Assembly: GCA_033807695.1 (NCBI GenBank)
Contig: CM066302.1
Span: forward strand, 4,340,001 to 4,404,000
Source of the DNA: Daedaleopsis sinensis
Lineage: Eukaryota; Basidiomycota; Agaricomycetes; Polyporales; Polyporaceae
Reading direction: 5' to 3'
Length of the DNA: 64,000 nucleotides
This document shows, in pieces, positions 23,488 through 33,479 of the stretch. The notes beneath the pieces are model-generated. The model was not told where the DNA came from. It did no database searches and saw only the letters and a program-made list of their open reading frames with translations. The stretch's first letter is position 1. The number at the start of each line of letters is the position of its first letter. The translations under genes and the position numbers were made by a program.

Positions 23488-25055
23488 CACGCATCGAGTG
23501 TCCCGACGAATTGACGGGTGATCGGCACGAAACGCTGTGTGAAAATCTTCTGGATGGGCTGCGGAAGGTCACTGATGGTGTGCCACTTGCTTTGCTTGGT
23601 GGACGCTGCGGTGCTGTCGGTCTCTATAGCGTCGGCAGTGCTTTGACCTGACTTGCGGGATCGGCGCTGAGTCTTCTTCGTGTTCGTGTTGAGGTCATCA
23701 TCCGGCGCCCGGCGCGCCTGAGCCGTCACCGGGGAGGGCGCAGCCTGTGGACGCGTAGTAGCTGGCACGACTTTCGTGAGAGGATGCTAAATGAATCATA
23801 TGAGCGGCCAGAGTCAAATATAGGTAATCTTAAACTGACGCACAGATATGGCTGAGTGCGAGGCTGCAAGCACGGTGATGGGCGGGGTGGTAGGAGCTAG
23901 CCGACGGGTATCTTCAAACTCGTCCTTGGGCACTGCCACTTACGAAGAGACTCACCTCCATGCGTGATGTCGACGTCCACGAACGAAGGCTGCGATACCG
24001 CACGATAGCGAAGCGCTTCACTGACGTTGGCTATTGCGTGGCTGTTGCTGACGGTGTCTTGAAAGTGAGTGGCTGGCCCTCCGGAGTATTGTTCTAACAC
24101 GTCGAGATCCTCGATGTCGCGGTCGGTCTGCTGGCCATCGCTCTCAGTACTGGTGTGACCCCCGGAGAGACTACTAGGCGGACGGGAGACTGAACGAGAG
24201 CTCGCCTCAGAGCGAGCGCTGCTGGTCGTAGGTCGGGTGCCAGACGATGCGAGAACACCAGCCCAGTCGGAAACAAGGCCTGTAGCGACACGGTCGGTGT
24301 GCAGTTGCTTCTTGGTCCTCTTGGTAGCTGGAGCTGTTGGCAGACTAGAGGGCGTGCATATTGCTCATGGTGGTCCAGAGAGAGCAGAGGCAGACGTACG
24401 TGGGCGACTCTTCCTGCTTCCTTTTTCCCACCACGTGACTTTGTGTGTGAGCACTCGTTCCAGTGCCCTCCTCGTCGCTTTCCTCTTGCTCTGGGTCCGG
24501 GCTCGGTTTGTACATGTCCTCGGAGTCATCGCTATCGTCTGCAAAGTTAGTATGTTCGACGGGCTCATCACTGAGTCCATCGCCTCTCAGGTTTGGTGAG
24601 TTCATTTCTGTGTCGAATGTCTCTGGCATGGGTCCATCGGCAGCATCTAAAACCGATTGTTTTCAGGAAGAACAGTGAGTCAAGCAGTCATGCTATAGAA
24701 TAACGAGTTCACCTTGCTTCGGCAGCATCACATCCTTTCCAGCCGGGTTGCTGGCAGTGCGACCAGTGCGCGACCTCAACACGCGAGCACTGCGCTTAGG
24801 CTCGACGGATGCAGAGGGACTGACGGTCGGGGCGTCCTCAGCAAGACCTTCCTCAAGTCGCTTGACATTCTCAGCTGCAAGGTCCTTCTTCTGGGCTTCG
24901 TGTTTCTTGCCCGCGAGCTTTTTCTGTCTCTCTTCGGCAGCCTCGGCGGGGGTTTTGCGTGGCTTAGGCATATCGGGAGCCCCGACAACCCGGCCCTTGT
25001 TGGAGGGTCGAGTCTCCATCTGGAGAGCTGGAGGTAGCTCGATAGTGGGGGCCAT

Positions 25056-25315
25056 CGTATGGGTGGGTGGACGACACGGTGGAGAATGGCGCGGGGGAGG
25101 GGGAGAATTTTGCAGCGGGGTTGAGGTCCATGCGCAGGGGATCCGCTTACGCAAGCGTCTCCTCTGCAACCACCGCCTGCCGGGAACATCCCGCGGACAC
25201 TAGAGAGAGGTCAGCATATGATTTTCAGATGTGCTGTCGCTCTCTACGTTCAGCATTAACATTGACCTGTTCTCTCTTAGACCCTAGCAAGCTAGCACCT
25301 CCTCGACGCTGAAGC
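25056..25315. promoter_or_regulatory. Divergent promoter of the Plavaka gene pair
   Basis: 260 bp separating the start codons of the accessory gene (minus) and the transposase (plus). A pyrimidine-rich strand and no other ORF of note; a shared bidirectional promoter is inferred from the arrangement. Confidence 0.5.
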
Positions 25316-28300
25316 ATGTCCTCTGGCCACTCGAAGATCAAGCACACACCTTTCCGCCCTCGCAACATTCCCTGTCCACACGCCGACCAGGGCTGCAATC
25401 GTCTTTTCACAGATAGATCTGGTATTACTCGCCATGTTAGAGCCATCCACCGACACCTCCGCCTTCAACGTGTGCCGTCTACTTCGAGAGATCCAACTGC
25501 CGAACAATCTGGTGTCCCATCTTCCTCCCCATCCGAGAATCACCAGTCTGCCTCGACGACTTCTCGCTCAGCTTCTACCCTGCCAGGTTCGCCGTTTGGT
25601 GTCGCTTATCCAAGTCCGTCCCCTGCTCCAAGGTCACATTCCCCTCCTCCTCCTCCTCCAAGTCCAGGCCCGGGTGCGGGTGCGATTCCGCTGCCACAAA
25701 ACGCCGAACGTGTAGAGTACCATCCGAAGTTAAACGGTGCATGTGCGAAGTCTTATTGTACAATGTTACTGCCATTCAAATATTATCCGATGCTCTCAGC
25801 ACGCCGTTGTGACGCCTCCGGGAGCTTCCTGCCCGAGAATGCTCCTCCCCCGCCGTTGTCACCGCGTGCGCCAACCGATTACACCCCGTTCGAGTCCCGG
25901 GCTCACTTTGAGCTATGCGACTTTCTCTATCGACGGGCAGAAATGTCGGGCAAAAAGATGGACGAGATCATGCAGATACTGGCCCTCTTTTCGGAAGCTC
26001 CTCCGTTTACGGGACATGTACATGTGTATGGCAGCCTGGACAGCATCCTCGGGGATCAGCCCGATTGGGAGCATTTCTCAGTCATGCACAACAGTCCCGC
26101 CGTTCCCGCAGCCGCTCCGCTACCCGCCTGGCAGACGAAAGAGTACCACGTCTTCTTTCGCGACCCACGAAAGGTGCTACATTCGCAAATCGGTTACCCC
26201 GACTTCCGGGACGACATCGACTACGTCCCGAAGCGTGTTTTCAACGCAGCAGGCAAGAGAGTATTCAGGGATTTCGCTTCAGGTGACTGGGTGTGGAATC
26301 AGGCCGTGAGTGTCCACTCGGAACGGTTCATACTAGTACTACTACTAGGTCCGAGTAGACCATATGCTAAATGATTGATAGGACATTCTTGGGGCAGACC
26401 CGCGCAACGATGGTGCTGCTCTATGTACTCTCATACTCGGTAGTGACAAGACGACAGTCTCCATTGCTACCGGGCAGAATGACTTCTACCCACTGTACCT
26501 CACGAACGGGTTAGTGACAAACAGTGTCCGTCGCGCCCATCGTAATGCGATCACACTCGTCGGATTCTTTTCTATCGCGAAGAGTAAGTTCATCCCGAGT
26601 CATACTAGCCTTCCGACGAGCTGACAAGATGTCTATCTCACCAGCCGACAGGCAATACGACAACGACGCCGAGTTTCGCAAATTTCGGCGCGAGTTGTTT
26701 CACACCTCGCTGCGATACATCTTCGAACGCCTCAGGCCGTACATGTCCAGTTATGACATCGTTCGCTGTGCAGATGGCTACTTCCGGCGCATCATCTACA
26801 GCTTGGGGCCGTATATTGCAGACTACCCTGAACAGGTGTTACTTGCATGTACTGTCCAGGGATGGTGCCCGAAGTACGTCGGCCGTCATCCGCTAGTATA
26901 TTACATGCCCTTGGATACTCACAGCTGGCTCACACAGGTGCATAGCCAAGCCCGACGCCCTCGATACCGGCCAGGTCCCGAGGCGCTCTCATGAATTGAC
27001 CGCCGCCCATATCGACTCCGGTGCCAGTACCCGCAAGCTCTGGCAAGAGCAGGGGATAATCAGCTATCTAACAGTCTGTATACCTCACTACTGGTCCGCG
27101 GTACCCTGCTGACTCACACTCGACGAACCGAAGCCCTTCACAGCATTTTTCCCTCGGGCCGACATCCACGAACTTCTCGCACCCGACCTGCTCCACCAGA
27201 TCATCAAGGGGACGTTTAAAGATCATCTGGTCACTTGGGTTGAAGAATATCTGATTCTCACACATGGGAAGGCTCGCGCCGCGGAGATCATGGCGGACAT
27301 AGACCGAAGGTGTGTCAATCAACTGCCAACAAGTCGTCGACGAGCATGCGTGAACTGACATTCATTACAGAATCGCAGCAGCTCCAAGTTTCCCTGGTCT
27401 ACGACGCTTCCCCGAAGGGCGCGGCTTCAAACAGTGGACGGGCAATGATTCTAAGGCCCTCATGAAGGTACGTCACTGATCTTCGCGCTAAGTAGTATAC
27501 TGAATACTCAATGGGGACAGGTATATTTGCCCGCTATATCCGGACATCTCCCCGCACAGATGGTCCGCGCGATCAGCGCGTTCTTGGACTTCTGTTATCT
27601 CGTGCGCCGGGACACGATTGACGAGGACACGCTCGCCGAGATCGAAGATGCGTTGTCTCGCTACCATCGCGAGCGTGTTATCTTTGTGACTACGGGTGTA
27701 CGCGAGACGATTTCCCTTCCACGGCAGCATGCGATGAAGCACTATCCTCGCATGATCCGTCTCTTTGGCTCCCCGAACAGCCTGTGTTCCTCCATGATGG
27801 AAGCCAAACACATCACGGCTGTGAAGCGACCATACCGGCGATCTAGCAAGAACAATGCATTGGGTCAAATCCTCAAGACCAACGAACGACTTGACAAGCT
27901 CGCTGCGCTCCGGGTCGAGCTCGATGCCCGCGGTATGCTCAATGGACCTTGCCCGCACCTTCCGCAATATATGCAGACAGTCCACGAAGCCGCCTCCGCA
28001 CTCGAGTCTGACTCTGAGTCATCCAGCGACTCTGAGCCTGAGGATGACACAAGTAAGTCTCGAGATGTCCGGTATCGCTCAATCGAGAGCACTATGTGTT
28101 GACCTGCTCCTAGTGCAACCACACCTTCAAGCGAATTCCGCTCAGCCTGCAGATCGTCCGAATGCTGAGCCCCAGGAAGACGACGACAGTGGAGCTGTAG
28201 ACGACCCCGATGTGCTCGCCGAGGTCATTATCGCAAGGACCCCAAGTACGTCTTTGTCCCGCTATGTTTTGACTACAGTTACTTATACAATATACAGTTC

Positions 28301-28980
28301 GCAATCTTCCCAAACAGTTGGACGACCTCGCAAACTACATGGGATACCCGACTCTTCCCTCCCTCATCCGGTACTTCCTCTACGACCAGCTCAACTCCGC
28401 AACCGAGATGACGGGTGTACAAGCCGGCCTCGAAGCATGCCCAGCTTTCGACGGCCGCATCAAGGTGTATCCATCGGCGATCGCTACGTTCTATGCGCCA
28501 AGTGATCCCTCAGGCCCGCGGGGCATGCGTAGGGAGCGCATACGGTCTGTTTCCTCCTGGAGGGGTGGACGTGCCCGTCGCGACTGCGTCTACATTTCGA
28601 AAGCGGCTGATGACCCAGAGTATGGCCCCGGGTTCCGTGGCCTGCACGTCGCGCGAGTGCTAATGTTCTTCTTGCTCTCATACCTGAACATGCCGTTCGA
28701 GTGTGCACTTGTCTCGTGGTTCTCCGCTGTCGATGACGAGCCAGACTGTGATACTGGCATGTGGATGGTAGCTCCGGATGTAGAGATATACGGTCAGCGC
28801 AGGCAGCGGCGTCTGCAGGTCATTAGCCTCGATGCTATTGTTCGAGGAGCACATTTAATCGGGGCATATGGGGAAGGCTTTCTTCCTCTTGGTATTGGAT
28901 CAGAGGAAGCTCTCGACGTCTTCAGTACCTACTATGTAAATAAATACGCAGACCACCATGCTTATGAGATTGTGTTCTAA
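25316..28980 (+). CDS. Plavaka transposase with N-terminal C2H2 finger
   Basis: Catalyses transposition of the 18.4 kb element. The start MSSGHSKIKHTPFRPRNI is followed by a C2H2 finger CPHADQGCNRLFTDRSGITRH (C-x5-C-x12-H-x4-H) and a proline/serine-rich linker. Exon 1 ends near 26305 (GDWVWNQA). Then come the Plavaka core segments DILGADPRNDGAAL, DFYPLYLTNG, VRRAHRNAITLVGFFSI, PFTAFFPRADIHELLAPDL, IKGTFKDHLVTWVEEY, RRFPEGRGFKQWTGNDSK, VYLPAISGHLPAQMVRAI, RLFGSPNSLCSSMMEAKHI and YRRSSKNNALGQIL. The C-terminal domain (after about 28300) contains RRDCVYISK, HVARVLMFFLLSY and ADHHAYEIVF at the stop. About ten exons, all GT-AG; the joined frame is open. Fungal proteins of this family are CACTA-related (CMC superfamily), consistent with the 3 bp target duplication. 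Confidence 0.92.
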
Positions 28981-29096
28981 ACTCCGAGTCAGACTAGTAT
29001 ACTCGGGCTAGTACTACATCTCTCGGGCTTGTGCGACTCCGGGTCGGACTCGTGAGTATTAGACCAGACTCGGACTCGGACTCAGATGAGTCACTA

Positions 29097-29218
29097 AATT
29101 GTGTAACCTGCGTAACCTGTGCAACCTATCTGTAAGATGAATGTGCGTAACCTGTAAGTACCGGTGCAACTTATAACTTTGCATAACATCTGTAACATTA
29201 AGTGTGATTTTGCTGATG
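29097..29218 (-). repeat. Dispersed CATCAGCAAAAT repeat, copy 4
   Basis: On the minus strand starts CATCAGCAAAATCACACTTAATG and continues with GTTACAGATGTTATG-like words. Truncated relative to copies 2 and 3. Confidence 0.6.
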
Positions 29219-29297
29219 TGTTCAAGCATGTATAGTACCTGTCAGGACTATCCCAAACTATAATAGTAGAAGCCGAGGATGATTGCATTAGTACTAA

Positions 29298-29924
29298 TAG
29301 TGATGTGCCGGGCCGGGCTGGGCTCAAAAGCCCGGGCTTGGGCTCGGCTTTTGAGGGCTCAGGCTCACCAGGTGGTTGAGCCCGGCCCTCATAGTGGGCT
29401 CGGGCTGGGCTAGGGCCGGGTTGGGCTTAAGCCCGGGCTTTCTAGTGCTATAGAGAGACATCATATAAGACATAACATTAGCACGATATAGCATGTATAT
29501 ACTGCTCTCTGACCTCAGGAATAACATATTGTATTGCTAAAGTGTTGTTTGAGGTATAGAACAAGTGAAAACTATATCATATATTGAGCTGTAAGCCGGT
29601 TCACTCAGACGCAGGCGCTTAGTCATCAGGATTCTGGTCAGAGTTGGGCGGAGATCATGTCTATGCGGTTCAGTAAGCATCTATAGAGTTGTGTTGGAAG
29701 CCCAGTTCTACTTACTCACTAATAGCTTGTCACATAATCAATTGAATATCGGTATAAGAGGTCATATAGAAAGCCCGGGCTCGAAGGCCAGGCTCAGGCT
29801 TCAAGACACTTGAGCCCAAGCCTACAAGCCCTGTAAGCCCTATGTAGGGCTCGGGCTAGGCCGGGCTTCAGAGGGCCGGGTACCCGGGCTTTGCGGGCTT
29901 CAGGCCTGGCCCGGCACATCACTA
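29298..29924. mobile_element. 627 bp hAT-type MITE
   Basis: Target duplication AGTACTAA at 29290-29297 and 29925-29932. Ends TAGTGATGTGCCGGGCC and its inverse GGCCCGGCACATCACTA. The terminal 150 bp on each side are crowded with GGGCTCGGGC/GCCCGGGCTT words, and the centre is AT-rich and non-coding. The 8 bp duplication and TAGTGATG terminus indicate a non-autonomous hAT. Confidence 0.92.
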
Positions 29925-30044
29925 AGTACTAAGCACTATCATAGGCCGTTGTGACTCTATTTATGCTTCTAGATGAGTGCACCAGCTCAAGCATACTTGG
30001 AACTCACATAGCAGTATATCCGGATAAATAACAGTGTACAAGTA

Positions 30045-30280
30045 AACGGTGGAGGTAAGTATGAGGAGGCTCGGTCATCTCTGACTTTGGTCCCTTGCTC
30101 CGCCTGTTGTAGACGCCCCCTCGGCGTGATCCGCACCAAGTTCAACTTGAAGCTGAACGTGAGAACCGAACTTGAAGTTTAAATTGAACTTGAACTTGAA
30201 ATTGAACTGAGATCAAACCTTAATATTTAAATGAACTTGAATACCGTTGAACTGAACCAACACTTCTCGTCCCAATAAGC
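30045..30280 (-). repeat. Subterminal repeat region of the Plavaka element (right)
   Basis: Inverted, diverged counterpart of 12700-12985, with GAACTTGAA words and CCCTCGGCGTGATCCGCACC. The rest of 29925-30572 shows no gene. Confidence 0.62.
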
Positions 30281-30572
30281 ATCTGCTGGTATTGAATCTC
30301 AAGCTCGCAAGGCAACATGAATATTATACTCAAGTCTGGGAGTGAACATGAAATCTAGGCAATAAAATGTTTTTGTCCGGTGCTGCCCGTCATAGATCGT
30401 CTGTTACTTGCCTTTGACTTGACTATTACTGACCTCTATTGGCTTGGGTTAGTGAAGCGCCAGTTAAACAATAGCACACCAATAACACCTCGTTATTAGC
30501 TTTGTTGTAGGTAAACGATAGCACGTCAATAGCAGCCGGGGATTGTTAACCTATCACATTCCACAAAAGCTA

Positions 30573-30703
30573 TGCTATAGAGGCATTACAGTTAAACTAT
30601 AACAGAAATCGATAGCCTAGTTCCCGGCGGACTATAGTTAAACGCTAGGTATCGGCTGTAACATGCCTATCGCCTGCTGCGGCAGGCACGGCTGCACGGT
30701 GTG
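30573..30703 (-). repeat. Plavaka right terminal inverted repeat
   Basis: 131 bp, starts TGCTATAGAGGC and ends CTGCACGGTGTG; exact inverse of 12314-12444. Confidence 0.93.
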
Positions 30704-30879
30704 CATGTTCTGATCCACTCTGCTTTCAATTATGTTTCTATCTCGTGAACAGTCTGTTTGAGTCACCATAAAACAGTACGTCCACAACTCCTACATGGCT
30801 TCAGACCATATACTAACCGATACATAAGCAAATCGCGACATCGTCACGGACCAAGGAAATGCTACAGTACATACAGGAC

Positions 30880-31540
30880 TCAATCGTCGAAATAAGATAC
30901 CAACTCTGCTGCACCCGGACTACTCGTACTTCTGGCGTTCGCTCGTGCAAACGCACTCTTTGACGGACTCCTCGGACTTCCTCCAATAACGACGCTCTCC
31001 TCGGACTTCTTCGGCGACTTGGTTTTCTTCGCGGTTCCTCGCCCGCGAGTCGGACTCTGCTCTCCAATCACACGGGGATTCTTGGCGTCGACATGGTTCT
31101 CAACACGCGGCTGACGCGAACTGTCGGAAAGTCCTCGACGCAACTCGTCTCATGTGGGGATGTCCGTTGGGCGACGAGAGATAGAAGTGGAGGTTGATGC
31201 GGAGCGGGAGCGCGCTCCCCGGCGCGCTGCTGGTGGTGAAGAAGGTACGCTGTGATGCTCTCCGTGTCCGAGGGTGTCTCGACTATGTGGTGGGGTGGTG
31301 GTAGGAGGCATCGCAGGGATAGGTGGAGACATTCTGGGAGGGGTGCTTGGGTCGTCAGACGGAGTGACGGTGTGCATGGACAGCGACCGGACATGTGTAG
31401 ATGTCGATCTCCCCCCGTGGTCGGCCGACATGACCGTACGGAAAGACACCCCTAATCCGCTCGGCGGTCGTCGTATTGCTCACGGGCGCTCCTCGCCGTC
31501 GGCGTTCTTTTGTCTGCGTTGTCAGGCAGGGGAGCCGTCC
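30880..31540 (-). pseudogene. Membrane protein Y, copy A, C-terminal part
   Basis: Homologous to the C-terminal tail of the intact gene Y (57817-59045): the same ending (SPGAAELVSYFDD), the same KKTKSPKKSEESVV and the same S/T/P-rich body. Relative to the intact copy it has a premature stop near 31153, where CCCACACGAGAC has become CCCACATGAGAC (Arg CGA to TGA). It is then cut off by the KDZ element at 31541, and its next segment is 22 kb away at 53938-54036. The gene's first exon with the membrane helix is absent from this copy. Non-functional. Confidence 0.85.
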
Positions 31541-31583
31541 ACACACTCTCTGGCCAGAGACCGTCGTAATAGGACGATCTGTG
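31541..31583 (+). repeat. KDZ left terminal inverted repeat
   Basis: ACACACTCTCTGGCCAGAGA followed by CCGTCGTAATAGGACGATCT; matches the inverse of 53887-53929 except for about four bases. Contains the palindrome TCTCTGGCCAGAGA. Confidence 0.85.
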
Positions 31584-32450
31584 GGGCAGGGGAACGGCTG
31601 TGCTGTACGACGAGAGGGATTGGCCGGCGGGAGAGCACGGGATCGATGTCGCACCCGCGCGTACGGACTACCCGTCGGTGCCGTCTTAGGTGAAACCTCA
31701 TCCCGAGGTTGGCTGCCGGCTTGGGCGCCGGCCGCAGATTGAATCGCGCGCAGATCTATACGTGTTCAGATTGAATTTGATGTATGTAGTACTAGTAGCG
31801 ACAATGTACAGTATGACGTCACGCGTTCCAAATGACGCTATTCAAGATATACGCGGCAAATCCTAGGCTTGTACAAAATCGCTCTTGTCCCAGTCATACG
31901 TCGCCGTCAGCTTCCTCCGAATACTACGCGAATGGCCAGGTTAGTCGTATTAGCTGTGCTTAATCGCATAGCTCACTTACTTTTCTTGAATATCGTCAGT
32001 CAGTCGGTGACTGGGGTGCGGCTGCGTCCGCAATTCAATACACGAATAACGACGAATAACGTACCCTACGCACCTCGTCCAAATGAAATGCTCGCCGCCA
32101 GGGCAGGCTTGGTCCCGGCAGAAACACGCGCGCTGAGCCGCGCCCTCCCCTGCCCCCTTTGCCCTTCCTGCCGTTCGATCCGGACGTCTGGTACGTGAAG
32201 CCGATGCTTTGCATCGCCTGTGCTGACCGTCAGCGCGAACAGCAGCGAGGATCGCGGACTTACTGCAACAAAGTCACGCCAATTCAAACGGCAGCGCGCT
32301 CCCGGGCCGATTTTGAAGATGGACGCGAATACCTGCGAGTATGTCAGAGATATAGTACGCGTTAGATGACGAGACTGACCTCATACAGCCGCCCTTTGAG
32401 CACTATGGCCATCTTGGGTAGATGCCGGACGAGTTTGGGTGCAGGACGCG
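31584..32450. other. KDZ left subterminal region
   Basis: No confident gene. A small open frame at 32159-32365 (+) contains a C-x2-C pair (MLCIACADRQRE) preceded in another frame by a Cys-rich stretch (PCPLCPSC); this could be the remnant of a zinc-binding protein, but nothing more can be supported. Confidence 0.4.
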
Positions 32451-32565
32451 TCCGGGAACGAACGCGACGCGCGTGGCGGCGTTAGGCAGGCTGACCTGTC
32501 CGATTGAGTTCATCGGCGGCGCCAGGCGCCCGCGCGCCGCCACGCGCGTCGTGTTCGTTCCCGGA
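32451..32565. repeat. 115 bp perfect-arm hairpin
   Basis: Arms 32451-32481 and 32535-32565: TCCGGGAACGAACGCGACGC continuing GCGTGGCGGCG on the left, inverse on the right with one mismatch; loop about 53 bp. Very GC-rich. Could be a tiny foldback MITE or a regulatory cruciform. Confidence 0.85.
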
Positions 32566-32587
32566 GTCGCTGTCGCTGGGTACTCCG

Positions 32588-33110
32588 TCAGTGGACGCGT
32601 CCCGCGCGTGGTGGAACCACGCCGCACGACACCGATTTCACCACAGGGCACGACACTGAAGGAGATGGCCGGGACGTCTTCCCCGTCCTGGCCATCGCCC
32701 CCGCCTCGCACCATCGCGCGCGGTGCGCGATCCCTTGCGGCTCGCCGCGCGCGAACGCGTGTTTCCTCACGCAGACCCCGAGCCCTTCTATATACCGCGT
32801 GGTCGTCTGCTGGGCGTCTCCTGTCACCGCGCTGCGGTAGAGGTCGTCGAGGGCTGTCAGTGCCCGCGGCACCGCGAGCTCCATGGAGTCGTGAGCCCCG
32901 CGATCCTACGTCCCCGCCGGGCGCCCATACAGCGTGACCGACTACACGCCCACCACCCCCGCCGCCGCTCTGCCGGGCAGCTTTACGTTCCATTCCCACC
33001 GCGCGCGTCGTACTGCTCACCACGCGCAGGTTGTACGACTTGCCTTGGTCCGCGCCCCACACCGCCATCATGGAAGCGCGGTTGAGATTACGTCTCTGCC
33101 TCAGGGCCGT
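32588..33110 (-). other. Possible decayed minus-strand coding fragment
   Basis: Two protein-like stretches occur in different minus frames: SMMAVWGADQGKSYNLRVV (about 33020-33080) and MELAVPRALTALDDLYRSAV (about 32825-32884), the latter continuing YIEGLGVCVRKHAFARGEP. They could be exons of one gene of unknown kind. The region is very GC-rich, so long open frames are expected by chance. Weakly supported. Confidence 0.3.
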
Positions 33111-33479
33111 CGTGAGTACTGCTTTCGCACACCGTCCCGATGGTGAACTCACTTCGCATGGTCTAGAGTCCCCCCCCCCCAACCCACAGCCGGGGTAAGC
33201 TGAGCGGCGGGGCAGAGAGGTGCGAGACTCTCAGAACGCGCCTCATGTCTGTATCGGTACACAACAGCAATTTCCACGTGAGGACTCCCGTCAGTACTGC
33301 GTTCACACCTCTGAGTACTGACCTGACTCACTTTCAAAGGAAGTCCGAGGTGCGCGCTCTAATCTCAGAGACTGATGGCGGCGATGGTCGCTCGCCGCCG
33401 TCCAACGCGGCCGGCGCCGGTACACCTCTCACTGCACTGGTGTCGAGACTCGGACGTCAGCACGCCGCCGCTCGGCGGT

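Larger units (their letters stand above)
19604..25055 (-). pseudogene. Plavaka accessory protein gene, interrupted by a hAT element
   Basis: The start MAPTIELPPALQMETR (25055) is 260 bp from the divergent transposase start. Exon 1 is lysine/alanine-rich and probably coiled coil (EAAEERQKKLAGKKHEAQKK). Middle exons are acidic and S/T-rich. The last part is a compact domain: KIFTQRFVPITRQFVGTLDA, then after the insertion WQEVTLKEFQRLYQHAVGD, AKYLLGDGKGAAPFYWAEW, IHTLTHYQTGVWAPPPKARG, ending in an acidic tail at 19604. The hAT element at 20594-23487 sits exactly between codons for FVGTLDA and WQEV, with the 8 bp duplication GATGCGTG (minus strand), so the reading frame is broken by insertion, not decay. 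Function unknown; two-gene divergent organisation suggests a DNA-binding or regulatory partner of the transposase. Confidence 0.72.
12314..30703. mobile_element. Plavaka (CACTA-related) transposon, 18.4 kb, with nested hAT elements
   Basis: Bounded by 131 bp terminal inverted repeats (12314-12444 and 30573-30703) that I find identical base for base, beginning CACACCGTGCAGCCGTGCCT, and flanked by the 3 bp duplication CAT. Further in, imperfect inverted subterminal regions (about 12700-12985 and 30045-30280) share strings of TTCAAGTTC. The element's own genes are the Plavaka transposase (25316-28980, +) and an accessory gene (19604-25055, -) sharing a 260 bp divergent promoter. Removing the two nested hAT elements leaves about 10.3 kb. 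Perfect TIR identity and a transposase without visible damage argue for a recent insertion, although the accessory gene is now broken by a hAT. Confidence 0.93.

Noticed and set aside
32403..33182. 259-residue minus-strand open frame
   Set aside because: Low-complexity Arg/Gly composition, runs through the hairpin at 32451-32565, and more protein-like pieces lie in another frame.
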